DNA of 64,000 nucleotides from Mycolicibacterium parafortuitum (GTDB lineage Bacteria; Actinomycetota; Actinomycetes; Mycobacteriales; Mycobacteriaceae): NCBI RefSeq assembly GCF_010725485.1, contig NZ_AP022598.1, forward strand, positions 4,588,001-4,652,000. The letters run 5' to 3'. The number at the start of each line of letters is the position of its first letter. Within the stretch, counting starts at the first letter, position 1. Below the pieces are notes generated by a model. The model was not told where the DNA came from. It ran no database searches and saw only the letters and a program-made list of their open reading frames with translations. Positions 1 to 8,854 of this stretch are shown in pieces. Position numbers and translations under genes: made by a program.

Positions 1-153
1 AGTCTCGAGCGCGCGGGCCACCAGCCCGACGATCGCGGGACCGTTGAGGTGGTCCTCGCCCCAGTGGCTCTGCGCGTAGCGCGTGGGCAGGAAGCCGTCG
101 GCATCAGGGGTGAAGTGCGCCGCGACCTCGGCGGCACCGGCTGTTTGCTGCAC
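1..153 (-). CDS. Thioesterase-family protein, N-terminal part only
   Basis: The gene reads leftward off the window edge, so only its first 51 codons are present. It opens with GTG at 153. The visible protein carries a short N-terminal stretch followed by PTRYAQSHWGEDHLNGPAIVG. The histidine and the HLNGPA segment resemble the start of mycobacterial TesB-like (hotdog-fold) thioesterase family proteins, which hydrolyse acyl-CoA thioesters. The family assignment is from recall and rests on this short segment, because the catalytic half lies outside the window. The gene is 42 bases downstream of the frameshifted tspO and in the same direction, so the two may share a transcript. Confidence 0.55.
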   Translation of the reverse strand, partial: MQQTAGAAEVAAHFTPDADGFLPTRYAQSHWGEDHLNGPAIVGLVARALET

Positions 154-195
154 CCCACCAGTAGACCGTGCCCACTCCCGGGGCGCGGCGCCGGG

Positions 196-677
196 TTACC
201 GGTTCAGCCACCAAATACGGGTCGAGAGCACCGTCGCGAAGCCGCACCACAGCGGGTAGGCCGCCAGAGCGGCGCCGGCCGCCGGGTGCACCGAGCCGGC
301 TCGGCGCGCCAGGTCGGCGCTGCTGACCGCCAGCGCCCCGCCACGACGGCCGCCGGACCGAGCTTGCGACGGTTGAAGAACACCCAGCTCCAGCTGGCGT
401 TGAGCGCGAGGTTCAGCGCCAGCGCGCGGGAGTAGGCACGCGCCGCGGCGGTGTCCCCGCGCTCCTCCAACCCGTCGATGGTCGTCGCGGACACGCCGCT
501 GATGTCGGCATACAACAGGTTCCATACGATCGGGAACGCTGCCGGCGGCGGCTGGAAGCTGGGCTTGCGCAGCCGCCGATACCACGAGGACTGCACCGCG
601 GGCCTGGTCGCGAGGCCACCGATGACACCGGTGGCGATTGATCCGCCCGCCGTTTTGGCGAGGGTCGAGAAACGCAT
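196..677 (-). pseudogene. tspO: TspO/MBR-family membrane protein, frameshifted
   Basis: From ATG 677 (purine-rich GGAAAGGA just upstream) the frame reads a typical TspO/peripheral benzodiazepine receptor homologue: FQPPPAAFPIVWNLLYADIS, then a helix with LNASWSWVFFNRRKLGPAAVV. Near 345-352 the homology moves to another frame, which gives LAVSSADLARRAGS, YPLWCGFATVLSTRIWWLNR and a TAA at 196. Adding one G to the G run at the junction would restore a normal protein of about 160 residues with five membrane segments. TspO proteins bind tetrapyrroles and other hydrophobic ligands in membranes. The lesion may be a real mutation or a homopolymer sequencing error, so the locus is called a pseudogene with caution. 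Confidence 0.75.
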
Positions 678-695
678 CTGGGTCCTTTCCACACA

Positions 696-717
696 TCCGG
701 ACCCGACAGGGTCCGGA
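696..717 (-). promoter_or_regulatory. Perfect 9-bp hairpin in the tspO leader
   Basis: TCCGGACCC, a 4-base loop (GACA) and GGGTCCGGA form a perfect inverted repeat that ends 19 bases before the tspO start codon. It lies between tspO and the divergent peptidase gene. It could be an operator for either gene or an RNA hairpin in the tspO 5' leader. No regulator is identified. Confidence 0.4.
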
Positions 718-807
718 CTCCTTCATACCCCGTTATCCACTTCGCGAATCCCCTGCCCGAAAATGATTGCGCGCCAGGATCGCTCGCGTACCGCGCGTTG
801 GCGGGCC

Positions 808-1983
808 ATGATTCATCGTGTGACCGACGATCTCGCCACCCACACCCCCGACGGCCGTCCACGAGCGCGCGGGGTGGGGGTGCCGCTCGACGGCGACCCC
901 GGAGCGTTGAACGCGCTGACCGACGTCGCCGGAATCGAGGTCGGTGTGACCACCCTGATCGACGGCGACGGACCGCTGGTCGTCGGCCAGGGACCGGTCC
1001 GCACCGGCGTCACGGCGATCCTGCCGCGGGGACGCGCCGGAATCGGAGCGCCCTGCGCGGCGGGGTGGTACTCGCTCAACGGCAACGGCGAGATGACGGG
1101 GACCACCTGGATCGACGAGGTCGGAGCGTTCACCCTGCCGGTGGTGTTGTCGAACACGCATGCCGTCGGCGCCTGCCACACCGGGGTCGTGCAGTGGGCC
1201 CACCGCGTCGCGCCCCGGTCGGCCCGGCAGTGGCTGCTCCCTGTGTGCACCGAGACTTGGGACGGCTACCTCAACGACATCAACGGCGGCCACGTGCGCC
1301 CCGAGCACGTCGAGGCCGCCCTCGACGCGGCCCGCGGCGGGCCGGTGCCGGAAGGGTCGGTCGGCGGCGGCACCGGGATGAACTGCTATGACTTCAAGGG
1401 CGGCAACGGGACCGCGTCGCGGCTGGTGCCCTTCGGATCTCGCACCTACACCGTCGCGGCATTCGTGCAGGCGAACTTCGGGTCCAGGGCCGAACTGACG
1501 ATCGCGGGTCACCGCGTCGGCCCCGCGCTGCTGGACGACAATCCCCTCGACGGCGACTGGTTCGCCCGCGACCTCGCCGCCCCACCCGGCGCCGGTTCGG
1601 TCATCGCGGTGATCGCCACCGACGCGCCGCTGCTGCCCGGTCAGTGCAAGGCGCTGGCGCGCCGGGTGCCGTTGGGTCTGGCGCGCACGGGCACCACCGG
1701 CAGTCATTTCTCCGGCGACATCTTCCTCGCGTTCTCCACTGCCGACGTGCCCGGCCTGGCCAGCGAGTTCCCGCTCGGACCGGCGGACGACGACGAGATC
1801 GGCTCGATCGCGTTTCTGCCGTGGGGCCGGATGGACGCGCTGTACACCGCGGTCGTGCAGGCCGTCGAGGAGGCGGTGCTCAACGCGCTGGTGGTCAACG
1901 CCGAAATGGTGGGGCGCGACGGCCACCGGACGCCGCGGCTGCCTCTCGACCGATTGGCCGCGCTGCTCGGGCAAGGGACATAA
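808..1983 (+). CDS. P1-family (DmpA-like) N-terminal nucleophile aminopeptidase
   Basis: The product is about 391 residues and belongs to peptidase family S58/P1, whose members cleave themselves into two chains and then act on N-terminal residues or amide oligomers. Visible family features are the early GALNALTDVAGIEVG and VRTGVTAILPRG blocks, VGGGTGMNCYDFKGGNGTAS in the middle, and SGDIFLAFSTAD near residue 300. The Ser of SGDI corresponds to the autocatalytic nucleophile of DmpA by recalled alignment. Here the residue before it is Phe rather than the Gly or Asn usual in characterised members. ATG 808 is taken as start, and an in-frame GTG at 820 is an equal alternative. The MFS exporter starts 40 bases downstream and probably shares its transcript. 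Confidence 0.85.
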   Translation: MIHRVTDDLATHTPDGRPRARGVGVPLDGDPGALNALTDVAGIEVGVTTLIDGDGPLVVGQGPVRTGVTAILPRGRAGIGAPCAAGWYSLNGNGEMTGTTWIDEVGAFTLPVVLSNTHAVGACHTGVVQWAHRVAPRSARQWLLPVCTETWDGYLNDINGGHVRPEHVEAALDAARGGPVPEGSVGGGTGMNCYDFKGGNGTASRLVPFGSRTYTVAAFVQANFGSRAELTIAGHRVGPALLDDNPLDGDWFARDLAAPPGAGSVIAVIATDAPLLPGQCKALARRVPLGLARTGTTGSHFSGDIFLAFSTADVPGLASEFPLGPADDDEIGSIAFLPWGRMDALYTAVVQAVEEAVLNALVVNAEMVGRDGHRTPRLPLDRLAALLGQGT

Positions 1984-2023
1984 TCGCAAAGAACTGAAGA
2001 TGAGCTAACGATCGGAGCCCCTC

Positions 2024-3463
2024 GTGCAGCAGACGGTCCGACGGCCGCGTCTGCTGGTGATCGGGCTCAGCGTGGTCGTGCTGACGGTCGCGGTGCTGCA
2101 GACCGCGGTCGTGCCGGTGCTCGGCGTGATCGCCGAACAACTGGACGCGTCTACCGTCGCGGTCAGTTGGGCGGTGACAGCCAACCTGCTCGCCGCCGCG
2201 GCAGCCACCCCGCTGATCGGCCGCCTTGCCGACCTTTACCGCAAGAAACGGGTGCTGTTGGGGGTGCTCGCGGTGGTCCTGGCCGGTTCGGTGCTGGCCG
2301 CGGTCACCGCGTCGCTGCCGCTGCTGATCCTCGCCCGGGTCCTTCAGGCCGCGTCGTTCGCGCTGTACCCGATCTGCATCGCGATCCTGCGCGAGGAACT
2401 GCCGCCTGAGCGGATGGTGTCGGCGATGGCGGTGCTGTCGGGCATGTTGGGCTTCGGCGGCGGTGCGGGGCTGGTGGTGGTCGGGCTGCTGATGAGCGGT
2501 GACGCCGGCTATCACCGGGTGTTCGTACTCACCACCGCGTTCACCGTCGCCGTCATCGTGATCGTGCTGACCCTGGTGCCGAACCGGCCCCGCAGCTCGT
2601 CGGGGTCCGTCGACTGGCTCGGCGCGGCAGGACTGGCGCTCGGGCTCTCGGCGCTGCTGTTGGCGATCACGCAGGCGAACTCCTGGGGGTGGCTCTCGGC
2701 ACGCACCCTGACATGTCTGGGCGGCGGCGTCGCGGTGCTCGCCGCCTGGTGGCTCTGGGAGAAGCGGGCACCGCGCCCGCTGGTATCGATTTCGATGCTG
2801 GCGCGCCGGTCGATGCTGTTCACCAACCTGGCCACCATCTTCGTCGGGATGGGCCTGTACTTCGCGTTCCTTGGGCTGACTCAGTTCGTCCAGGTCGACC
2901 GCGACGTCGCGGGCTACGGCTTCGGGGCGTCGGTGCTCGAGGCCAGCGTGATCTATCTGCTGCCCGGTGCGGTGACGGGGTTTGTCATCGCGCTGATCAG
3001 CGGCCGGTTCATCGACAGGTACGGCGCCCGCCCCGTCCTCGTGATCGCCGCGCTGGTCGGCATCGCCGGCTTCCTACTCATCGCGTTCGTGCACTCGGAG
3101 CCGTGGCAGGTGATCATCGCCAACATCCTGGCCAACGCGTACATCAGCCTCGGCTACGGCGCCCTGCCCGCACTGGTGGTCGGCGACAGCGAAGCCTGCG
3201 AAACCGGCGTCGCCACCGGGATGAACGCGATCGCCCGCACCGTCGGGAGCTCGACCGCCGCGGCGTTGGTGGCCGTACTGCTGGCGCGCACCACGGCCGC
3301 AGGCGCGCCGATGGAAAGCAGCTTCACCATCATCTTTCTCGCCGGCGCGGGCACGGCCGTGCTCGCGATGGTGCTGATCGCGGTGTCACGGCCCCGCGCA
3401 CGTGCGGTGGAATCGGACGAGGCGCGCTACGAATCGCGCGCGATGAACCACGAGTGGGGCTGA
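2024..3463 (+). CDS. MFS drug/solute exporter (DHA2-type)
   Basis: This 479-residue inner-membrane protein has a short N-terminus and many hydrophobic helices. It contains the major facilitator loop motif PLIGRLADLYRKKRVLLG (motif A, about residue 66) and a long second half, consistent with a 14-helix DHA2 proton antiporter. Members usually export drugs or small metabolites, and the substrate cannot be read from sequence. The GTG start at 2024 directly precedes the Arg-rich MQQTVRRPR N-terminus. It follows the peptidase gene by 40 bases on the same strand, so a peptide- or amide-related substrate is possible but unproven. Confidence 0.85.
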   Translation: MQQTVRRPRLLVIGLSVVVLTVAVLQTAVVPVLGVIAEQLDASTVAVSWAVTANLLAAAAATPLIGRLADLYRKKRVLLGVLAVVLAGSVLAAVTASLPLLILARVLQAASFALYPICIAILREELPPERMVSAMAVLSGMLGFGGGAGLVVVGLLMSGDAGYHRVFVLTTAFTVAVIVIVLTLVPNRPRSSSGSVDWLGAAGLALGLSALLLAITQANSWGWLSARTLTCLGGGVAVLAAWWLWEKRAPRPLVSISMLARRSMLFTNLATIFVGMGLYFAFLGLTQFVQVDRDVAGYGFGASVLEASVIYLLPGAVTGFVIALISGRFIDRYGARPVLVIAALVGIAGFLLIAFVHSEPWQVIIANILANAYISLGYGALPALVVGDSEACETGVATGMNAIARTVGSSTAAALVAVLLARTTAAGAPMESSFTIIFLAGAGTAVLAMVLIAVSRPRARAVESDEARYESRAMNHEWG

Positions 3464-3502
3464 CGGACGACGATCTAGCGCGAGGGACGAGCGCGTTGAG
3501 GA

Positions 3503-3526
3503 GTCCGTCCATTGGAACTGACGGAC
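3503..3526. terminator. Hairpin between convergent genes
   Basis: GTCCGTC, a 10-base loop and GACGGAC form a stem between the ends of the MFS gene and the SRPBCC gene. It could end both transcripts. There is no T tract, which is common for mycobacterial terminators. The same GACGGAC occurs a second time at 3464-3470, within a longer direct repeat. Confidence 0.35.
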
Positions 3527-3533
3527 GACACAC

Positions 3534-3965
3534 CTAGCGTAGGGACGCGAGGTTGCGCACCGAGCGGTCCACGTCGCCCTTGATCACCCGTGCGACGACG
3601 TTGCCGACGGGCGTCGACAGCAATCCGCCGGACAGGTCGGCGACCACCCCGAACGACGATCCGTCGTCGCCGCGCGGCTCGACCCGCATCGACAGCGAGA
3701 TGCAGACCCCACCGCGGCCCTTGCCGACGAGCTCGATCTCCTTGGGCTCGTCGTACTGCGTGACCCGCCAGTGGATCACGTTGCGGAATCCTTTGACCTT
3801 GATCAGCGAGGACACCTGGGTGTCGACACCGATCTCCGCGGGCACGTCGCTCTTCCACCCGCCGAAGATCGTCAGCCATTCGTCGAAGCGCTTCAGATCG
3901 GAAGCCAGCTCCCACGCACTCTCGGGGCTCAGATCGGACGTCACGGAAACATCGACACTCGCCAT
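3534..3965 (-). CDS. SRPBCC-fold protein, Rv0910 toxin family
   Basis: The 143-residue product is a START/polyketide-cyclase-like (SRPBCC) domain. MASVDVSVTSDLSPESAWEL, FDEWLTIFGGWKSDVP and the IHWRVTQYDEPKEIEL strand resemble M. tuberculosis Rv0910, described as the toxin of an Rv0909-Rv0910 pair. The start at 3965 is supported by a GAGGAGAG ribosome site and the conserved N-terminus, so a longer upstream reading is rejected. No Rv0909-like antitoxin gene lies on either side. Toxicity is therefore not implied, and many family members may instead be ligand-binding proteins. Confidence 0.75.
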   Translation of the reverse strand: MASVDVSVTSDLSPESAWELASDLKRFDEWLTIFGGWKSDVPAEIGVDTQVSSLIKVKGFRNVIHWRVTQYDEPKEIELVGKGRGGVCISLSMRVEPRGDDGSSFGVVADLSGGLLSTPVGNVVARVIKGDVDRSVRNLASLR

Positions 3966-4243
3966 GCTCTCCTCACTACCCCACCCGATCAGCGACGTAA
4001 ACGGCACCGAAACGCACCGGGGAGCTGCAAAACTGCAGAGTGCGACGTCACACCTGCCGGCCGGAACGCGGTCAGGCAACAAGATCGCGCGCCTTGCGAC
4101 GCGGATTCTCTCGAGATCGGGCATCCCGGACGGCGGAATCCATTGTCTGAATGTAAATTCGTTGCGGAATCACTTGCGAAGCCCCGTCCGATCGGCGATT
4201 GTTTTACCCACAGCCGGGGGGCAGTACTGAGGAGGATGGGCAC
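3966..4243. promoter_or_regulatory. Divergent control region between the SRPBCC gene and potA
   Basis: This 278-base gap holds no gene that can be supported. It is more AT-rich than its surroundings from about 4140 to 4210. Two direct copies of GCGGAATC lie at 4133-4140 and 4164-4171, 31 bases apart (about three helical turns), each followed shortly by TTG. They could be operator half-sites controlling the pot operon. Confidence 0.4.
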
Positions 4244-5434
<1,191 letters not shown>

Positions 5435-5509
5435 GTCCCCACCCAGGGCCGATCCGGGCCCGCGCGACCCCACCCAACTCCTCGGAGCCAACGAAAGGCA
5501 CGCACCGTC

Positions 5510-6691
5510 ATGTCTCCCGAAATCGACCCCGCCCTGCTCGCCCGGATGACCGCCAGCCGCACCTCGCGTCGGCGCTTCATCGGCGGAAGCGCCGCTGCCG
5601 CTGCAGGTTTGACCCTCGGCGCGTCCTTCCTCGCAGCCTGCGGATCGTCGGACTCCGGAAGTTCGAGCAGCACCGAAGAGGGCGGCCCCGCCAGCGGCAC
5701 CCTGCGGATCTCGAACTGGCCGCTGTACATGGCCGACGGTTTCGTCGCCGCGTTCCAGACCGCGTCGGGCATCACGGTCGATTACAAAGAGGACTACAAC
5801 GACAACGAGCAGTGGTTCGCCAAGGTCAAGGAACCGCTGTCGCGCAAGCAGGACATCGGTGCCGACCTGGTGGTGCCGACGGAGTTCATGGCCATCCGGT
5901 TACACCAGCTCGGCTGGCTCAACGACATCAGCGACGAGGGTGTGCCGAACAAGAAGAACCTGCGGCCCGACCTGATGGACAGCAGCGTCGACCCGGGCCG
6001 CAAGTACAGCGCGCCGTACATGTCCGGGCTCGTCGGCCTGGCCTACAACCGTGCCGCCACCGGCCGTGACATCACGAGCATCAACGATCTGTGGGATCCG
6101 GCGTTCAAGGGCCGCGTCAGCCTGTTCACCGATACGCAGGACGGCCTCGGCATGATCATGCTGTCCCAGGGCAATTCTCCGGAGAACCCGAGCACCGAAA
6201 CCGTGCAGCAGGCCATCGATCTGGTCCGCGAGCAGAACGATCGCGGCCAGATCCGCCGGTTCACCGGCAACGACTACGCCGACGATCTCGCCGCGGGCAA
6301 CATCGCCATCGCGCAGGCGTATTCGGGTGACGTCGTGCAGCTGCAGGCCGACAACCCGGATCTGCAGTTCATCGTGCCGGATTCGGGCGGCACCACCTTC
6401 CTCGACACCATGGTGCTGCCGTACACCACGCAGAACCAGAAGGCCGCCGAGGCCTGGATCGACTACGTCTACGACCGCGCCAACTACGCGAAGCTGGTCG
6501 CCTACACCCAGTTCGTGCCGGTGCTGTCGGAGATGACCGAAGAGCTGGAGAAGGTCGATCCCGAGGCCGCCGGCAACCCGCTGATCAACCCGCCGGTCGA
6601 GGTGCTGAATCGCTGCAAGAGCTGGGCCGCGCTGACCGACGAGCAGACGCAGGAATTCAACACCGCGTACGCGGCCGTGACCGGCGGCTGA
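5510..6691 (+). CDS. potD: Polyamine-binding lipoprotein of the Pot importer
   Basis: This 393-residue extracytoplasmic solute-binding protein captures spermidine or putrescine for PotABC. The N-terminus has a twin-arginine motif (SRRRFIGG, about residues 17-24), a hydrophobic stretch and a lipobox LAAC, so it should be exported by Tat and lipidated. The mature part has the ISNWPLYMADGF opening typical of PotD, then AYNRAATGRDITSINDLWDP and a C-terminal CKSWAALTDEQTQEFNTAY. The start at 5510 follows AACGAAAGG. It sits 75 bases after potA and 4 bases before potB. Confidence 0.9.
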   Translation: MSPEIDPALLARMTASRTSRRRFIGGSAAAAAGLTLGASFLAACGSSDSGSSSSTEEGGPASGTLRISNWPLYMADGFVAAFQTASGITVDYKEDYNDNEQWFAKVKEPLSRKQDIGADLVVPTEFMAIRLHQLGWLNDISDEGVPNKKNLRPDLMDSSVDPGRKYSAPYMSGLVGLAYNRAATGRDITSINDLWDPAFKGRVSLFTDTQDGLGMIMLSQGNSPENPSTETVQQAIDLVREQNDRGQIRRFTGNDYADDLAAGNIAIAQAYSGDVVQLQADNPDLQFIVPDSGGTTFLDTMVLPYTTQNQKAAEAWIDYVYDRANYAKLVAYTQFVPVLSEMTEELEKVDPEAAGNPLINPPVEVLNRCKSWAALTDEQTQEFNTAYAAVTGG

Positions 6692-6695
6692 CGAG

Positions 6696-7571
6696 ATGGC
6701 AGGTGTTGCCTCCAGCAGCCGTCAGCGGAGCAAAGTCGCTCCGTATCTGATGGTTCTGCCGGCACTGGTATACCTCGCGATCTTCTTCGTGGTTCCGTTC
6801 TTCTCGCTGGCGCGGACGTCGTTGTCGGAGACCGGCGGCTCGGTGTTCATGCCGACGCTGACGTTCGCCTGGGACTTCGGCAACTACGTCGACGCGTTCT
6901 CGCTGTACCGCGACCAGATCCTGCGGTCGTTCGGTTATGCGTTCGTCGCGACGGTGCTGTGCCTTCTGTTGGCGTTCCCGCTGGCCTACGTCATCGCATT
7001 CAAGGCGGGCCGGTTCAAGAACCTGATCCTCGGCCTGGTGATTCTGCCGTTCTTCGTCACGTTCCTGATCCGCACGATCGCGTGGAAGACGATCCTGGCC
7101 GACGAGGGCTGGGTGGTGCAGGCGCTGGGCACCATCGGTCTGCTGCCCGAGGAAGGCCGGCTGCTGTCGACGAGCTGGGCCGTGATCGGCGGGCTGACCT
7201 ACAACTGGATCATCTTCATGATCCTGCCGCTCTATGTCAGCCTGGAAAAGATCGATCCGCGACTGCTCGAGGCGTCGAAGGACCTGTACTCGTCGACGAC
7301 GAGGGCCTTCCGCAAGGTCATCCTGCCGTTGTCGATGCCGGGTGTGCTGGCCGGCAGCATGCTGGTGTTCATCCCCGCCGTCGGTGACTTCATCAACGCC
7401 GACTATCTGGGCAGTACCCAGACGACGATGATCGGCAACGTCATCCAGAAACAGTTCCTGGTGGTCAAGGACTATCCCGCGGCGGCCGCGCTGAGCCTCG
7501 GGCTGATGCTGACCATCCTGGTCGGGGTGCTGATGTACACCAGGGCGCTCGGTACGGAGGACCTGGTATGA
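6696..7571 (+). CDS. potB: Polyamine ABC importer permease, PotB type
   Basis: The 291-residue inner-membrane permease has six predicted helices. The EAA-loop that contacts the ATPase reads LLEASKDLYSSTTRAFRKVI, with the conserved Gly position altered to Tyr-Ser, followed by LPLSMPGVLAG. The first helix begins after about 12 residues (PYLMVLPALVYLAIFFVVPF). The start at 6696 lies 4 bases after the potD stop, and the stop overlaps potC by 4 bases (ATGA). Pairing with potC gives the heterodimeric channel. Confidence 0.9.
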   Translation: MAGVASSSRQRSKVAPYLMVLPALVYLAIFFVVPFFSLARTSLSETGGSVFMPTLTFAWDFGNYVDAFSLYRDQILRSFGYAFVATVLCLLLAFPLAYVIAFKAGRFKNLILGLVILPFFVTFLIRTIAWKTILADEGWVVQALGTIGLLPEEGRLLSTSWAVIGGLTYNWIIFMILPLYVSLEKIDPRLLEASKDLYSSTTRAFRKVILPLSMPGVLAGSMLVFIPAVGDFINADYLGSTQTTMIGNVIQKQFLVVKDYPAAAALSLGLMLTILVGVLMYTRALGTEDLV

Positions 7572-8425
7572 CGACACAGGCCGGCGCCGCGATCGCCACC
7601 GCGGCGCAGCAGGATCCGGCGCCGAAAAAGGTTCGGATCGGGCCCAATTGGGGCGACCTGTTGTTGCGGGCCGCCGCGGGACTGGTACTGCTGTACCTGT
7701 TCCTGCCGATCTTCGTGATCGTGTTGTTCTCGTTCAACGACCCCAAGGGCAAGTTCAACTACAGCTGGCAGGGATTCACGCTCGACAACTGGCTGGACCC
7801 GTTCAAGTACCCCGCGCTGACGTCGGCACTGAAGCTCAGCCTGAATGTGGCCGCGGTGTCGACGGCGGTGGCGGTGGTGCTGGGCACCCTCGTCGCGATC
7901 GCGCTGGTGCGGCAGCGCTGGCGCGGTCAACGCGCGGTCGACACATTCCTGATCCTGCCCCTGACCGCACCCGAGGTGGTCATGGGCGCGGCACTGCTGA
8001 CGTTGTTCCTCGACTTCAACACCGCCGCCGGGTACACGACGATCGTGTTGTCGCACATCGCATTCGAGGTCAGCTTCATCGCGATGACGGTGCGGGCGCG
8101 GGTCCGCGGCTTCGACTGGACGCTGGAGGATGCGTCGCTGGATCTGGGCGCAAGCCCGACGCGGACGTTCTTCAAGGTGACCCTGCCGCTGATCGTTCCG
8201 GGCATCGTCGCAGCAGCGATGTTGTCCTTCGCGCTGTCGCTGGACGACTTCATCATCACCTACTTCGTCAGCGGTTCCGAGGTCACCTACCCGCTCTACG
8301 TCAATGCGGCGGTCAAGGCCGCTGTACCACCGCAGATCAACGTGTTGGCCACCGCGATCCTGGTGGTGAGCCTCGTGCTGCTCGCCGCGGGAACGCTGTA
8401 CCGCCGCAAGAGGATCGACGCCTGA
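7568..8425 (+). CDS. potC: Polyamine ABC importer permease, PotC type
   Basis: The 285-residue permease is the second channel subunit. It has an N-terminal tail of about 35 residues, six membrane helices and the EAA-loop LEDASLDLGASPTRTFFKVT. DDFIITYFVSG near residue 225 is typical of PotC. The ATG at 7568 overlaps the potB stop by 4 bases, so translation is probably coupled. A long imperfect palindrome follows 13 bases after the stop. Confidence 0.9.
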   Translation: MTTQAGAAIATAAQQDPAPKKVRIGPNWGDLLLRAAAGLVLLYLFLPIFVIVLFSFNDPKGKFNYSWQGFTLDNWLDPFKYPALTSALKLSLNVAAVSTAVAVVLGTLVAIALVRQRWRGQRAVDTFLILPLTAPEVVMGAALLTLFLDFNTAAGYTTIVLSHIAFEVSFIAMTVRARVRGFDWTLEDASLDLGASPTRTFFKVTLPLIVPGIVAAAMLSFALSLDDFIITYFVSGSEVTYPLYVNAAVKAAVPPQINVLATAILVVSLVLLAAGTLYRRKRIDA

Positions 8426-8437
8426 GTTCTGCACCCC

Positions 8438-8493
8438 GAGTGTGGGCCTTGTGCACGGGATCGGCCCGATCCGCGTACACAGGGCCCACATTC
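8438..8493. repeat. Long imperfect palindrome between convergent genes
   Basis: The arms CGAGTGTGGGCCTTGTGCAC and GTACACAGGGCCCACATTCG are near-complementary, with inner arms GGGATCGG and CCGATCC. The whole makes a hairpin of about 25 bp per arm with a few mismatches. It fills the gap between potC and the oppositely oriented nitroreductase gene. It could be a bidirectional terminator or one copy of a dispersed mycobacterial repeat. No second copy was noticed in this window. Confidence 0.55.
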
Positions 8494-8497
8494 GCGT

Positions 8498-8845
8498 CTA
8501 CAGCGTGACGATGACCGTGACGCGGCCCTGCTCGTCACGGTGGGCGACGGCGTGGCCGGTGCGGTCGGCTCCGTCGAAGTTGCGCAACGTCAGCGGTGCG
8601 CCGTCGCCGGTGAAGTTGCGCCACCAGGTCTTGTTGTCCGGAGCGAGCACCCGGATGACGATGCGGTTGCCCGAGCGCTGGTAGTTCACCGGTGTCTCGA
8701 ACACCTGCCCGGTACGTCGGCCGGTGTAGCGGATGACGACGATGCGGCGGCGCACCAGCGGCCCGACGATGGGCGCATCCAGCAGCCGCGCGGCGCCCGA
8801 GTTGACCACGCCGACCACGGGCGAGTTGAAGATTCCTTTGGCCAT
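8498..8845 (-). CDS. Deazaflavin (F420)-dependent nitroreductase-family protein
   Basis: This 115-residue protein has the compact split-barrel seen in the Ddn/DUF385 family that uses coenzyme F420. Typical signs are VVIRYTGRRTGQVFETPVNYQ in the first half, then IVIRVLAPDNKTWWRNFTGDG and the TLRNFDGADRTGHAVAH strand. Family members reduce nitro compounds or quinones or simply bind F420. It starts at ATG 8845, 9 bases after the DMT exporter gene, so the two probably form an operon. Confidence 0.8.
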   Translation of the reverse strand: MAKGIFNSPVVGVVNSGAARLLDAPIVGPLVRRRIVVIRYTGRRTGQVFETPVNYQRSGNRIVIRVLAPDNKTWWRNFTGDGAPLTLRNFDGADRTGHAVAHRDEQGRVTVIVTL

Positions 8846-8854
8846 GCGACAACG

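Noticed and set aside
451..807. Upstream extension of the DmpA-type peptidase frame
   Set aside because: It crosses the tspO gene on the other strand and lacks family homology, so the start is placed at 808.
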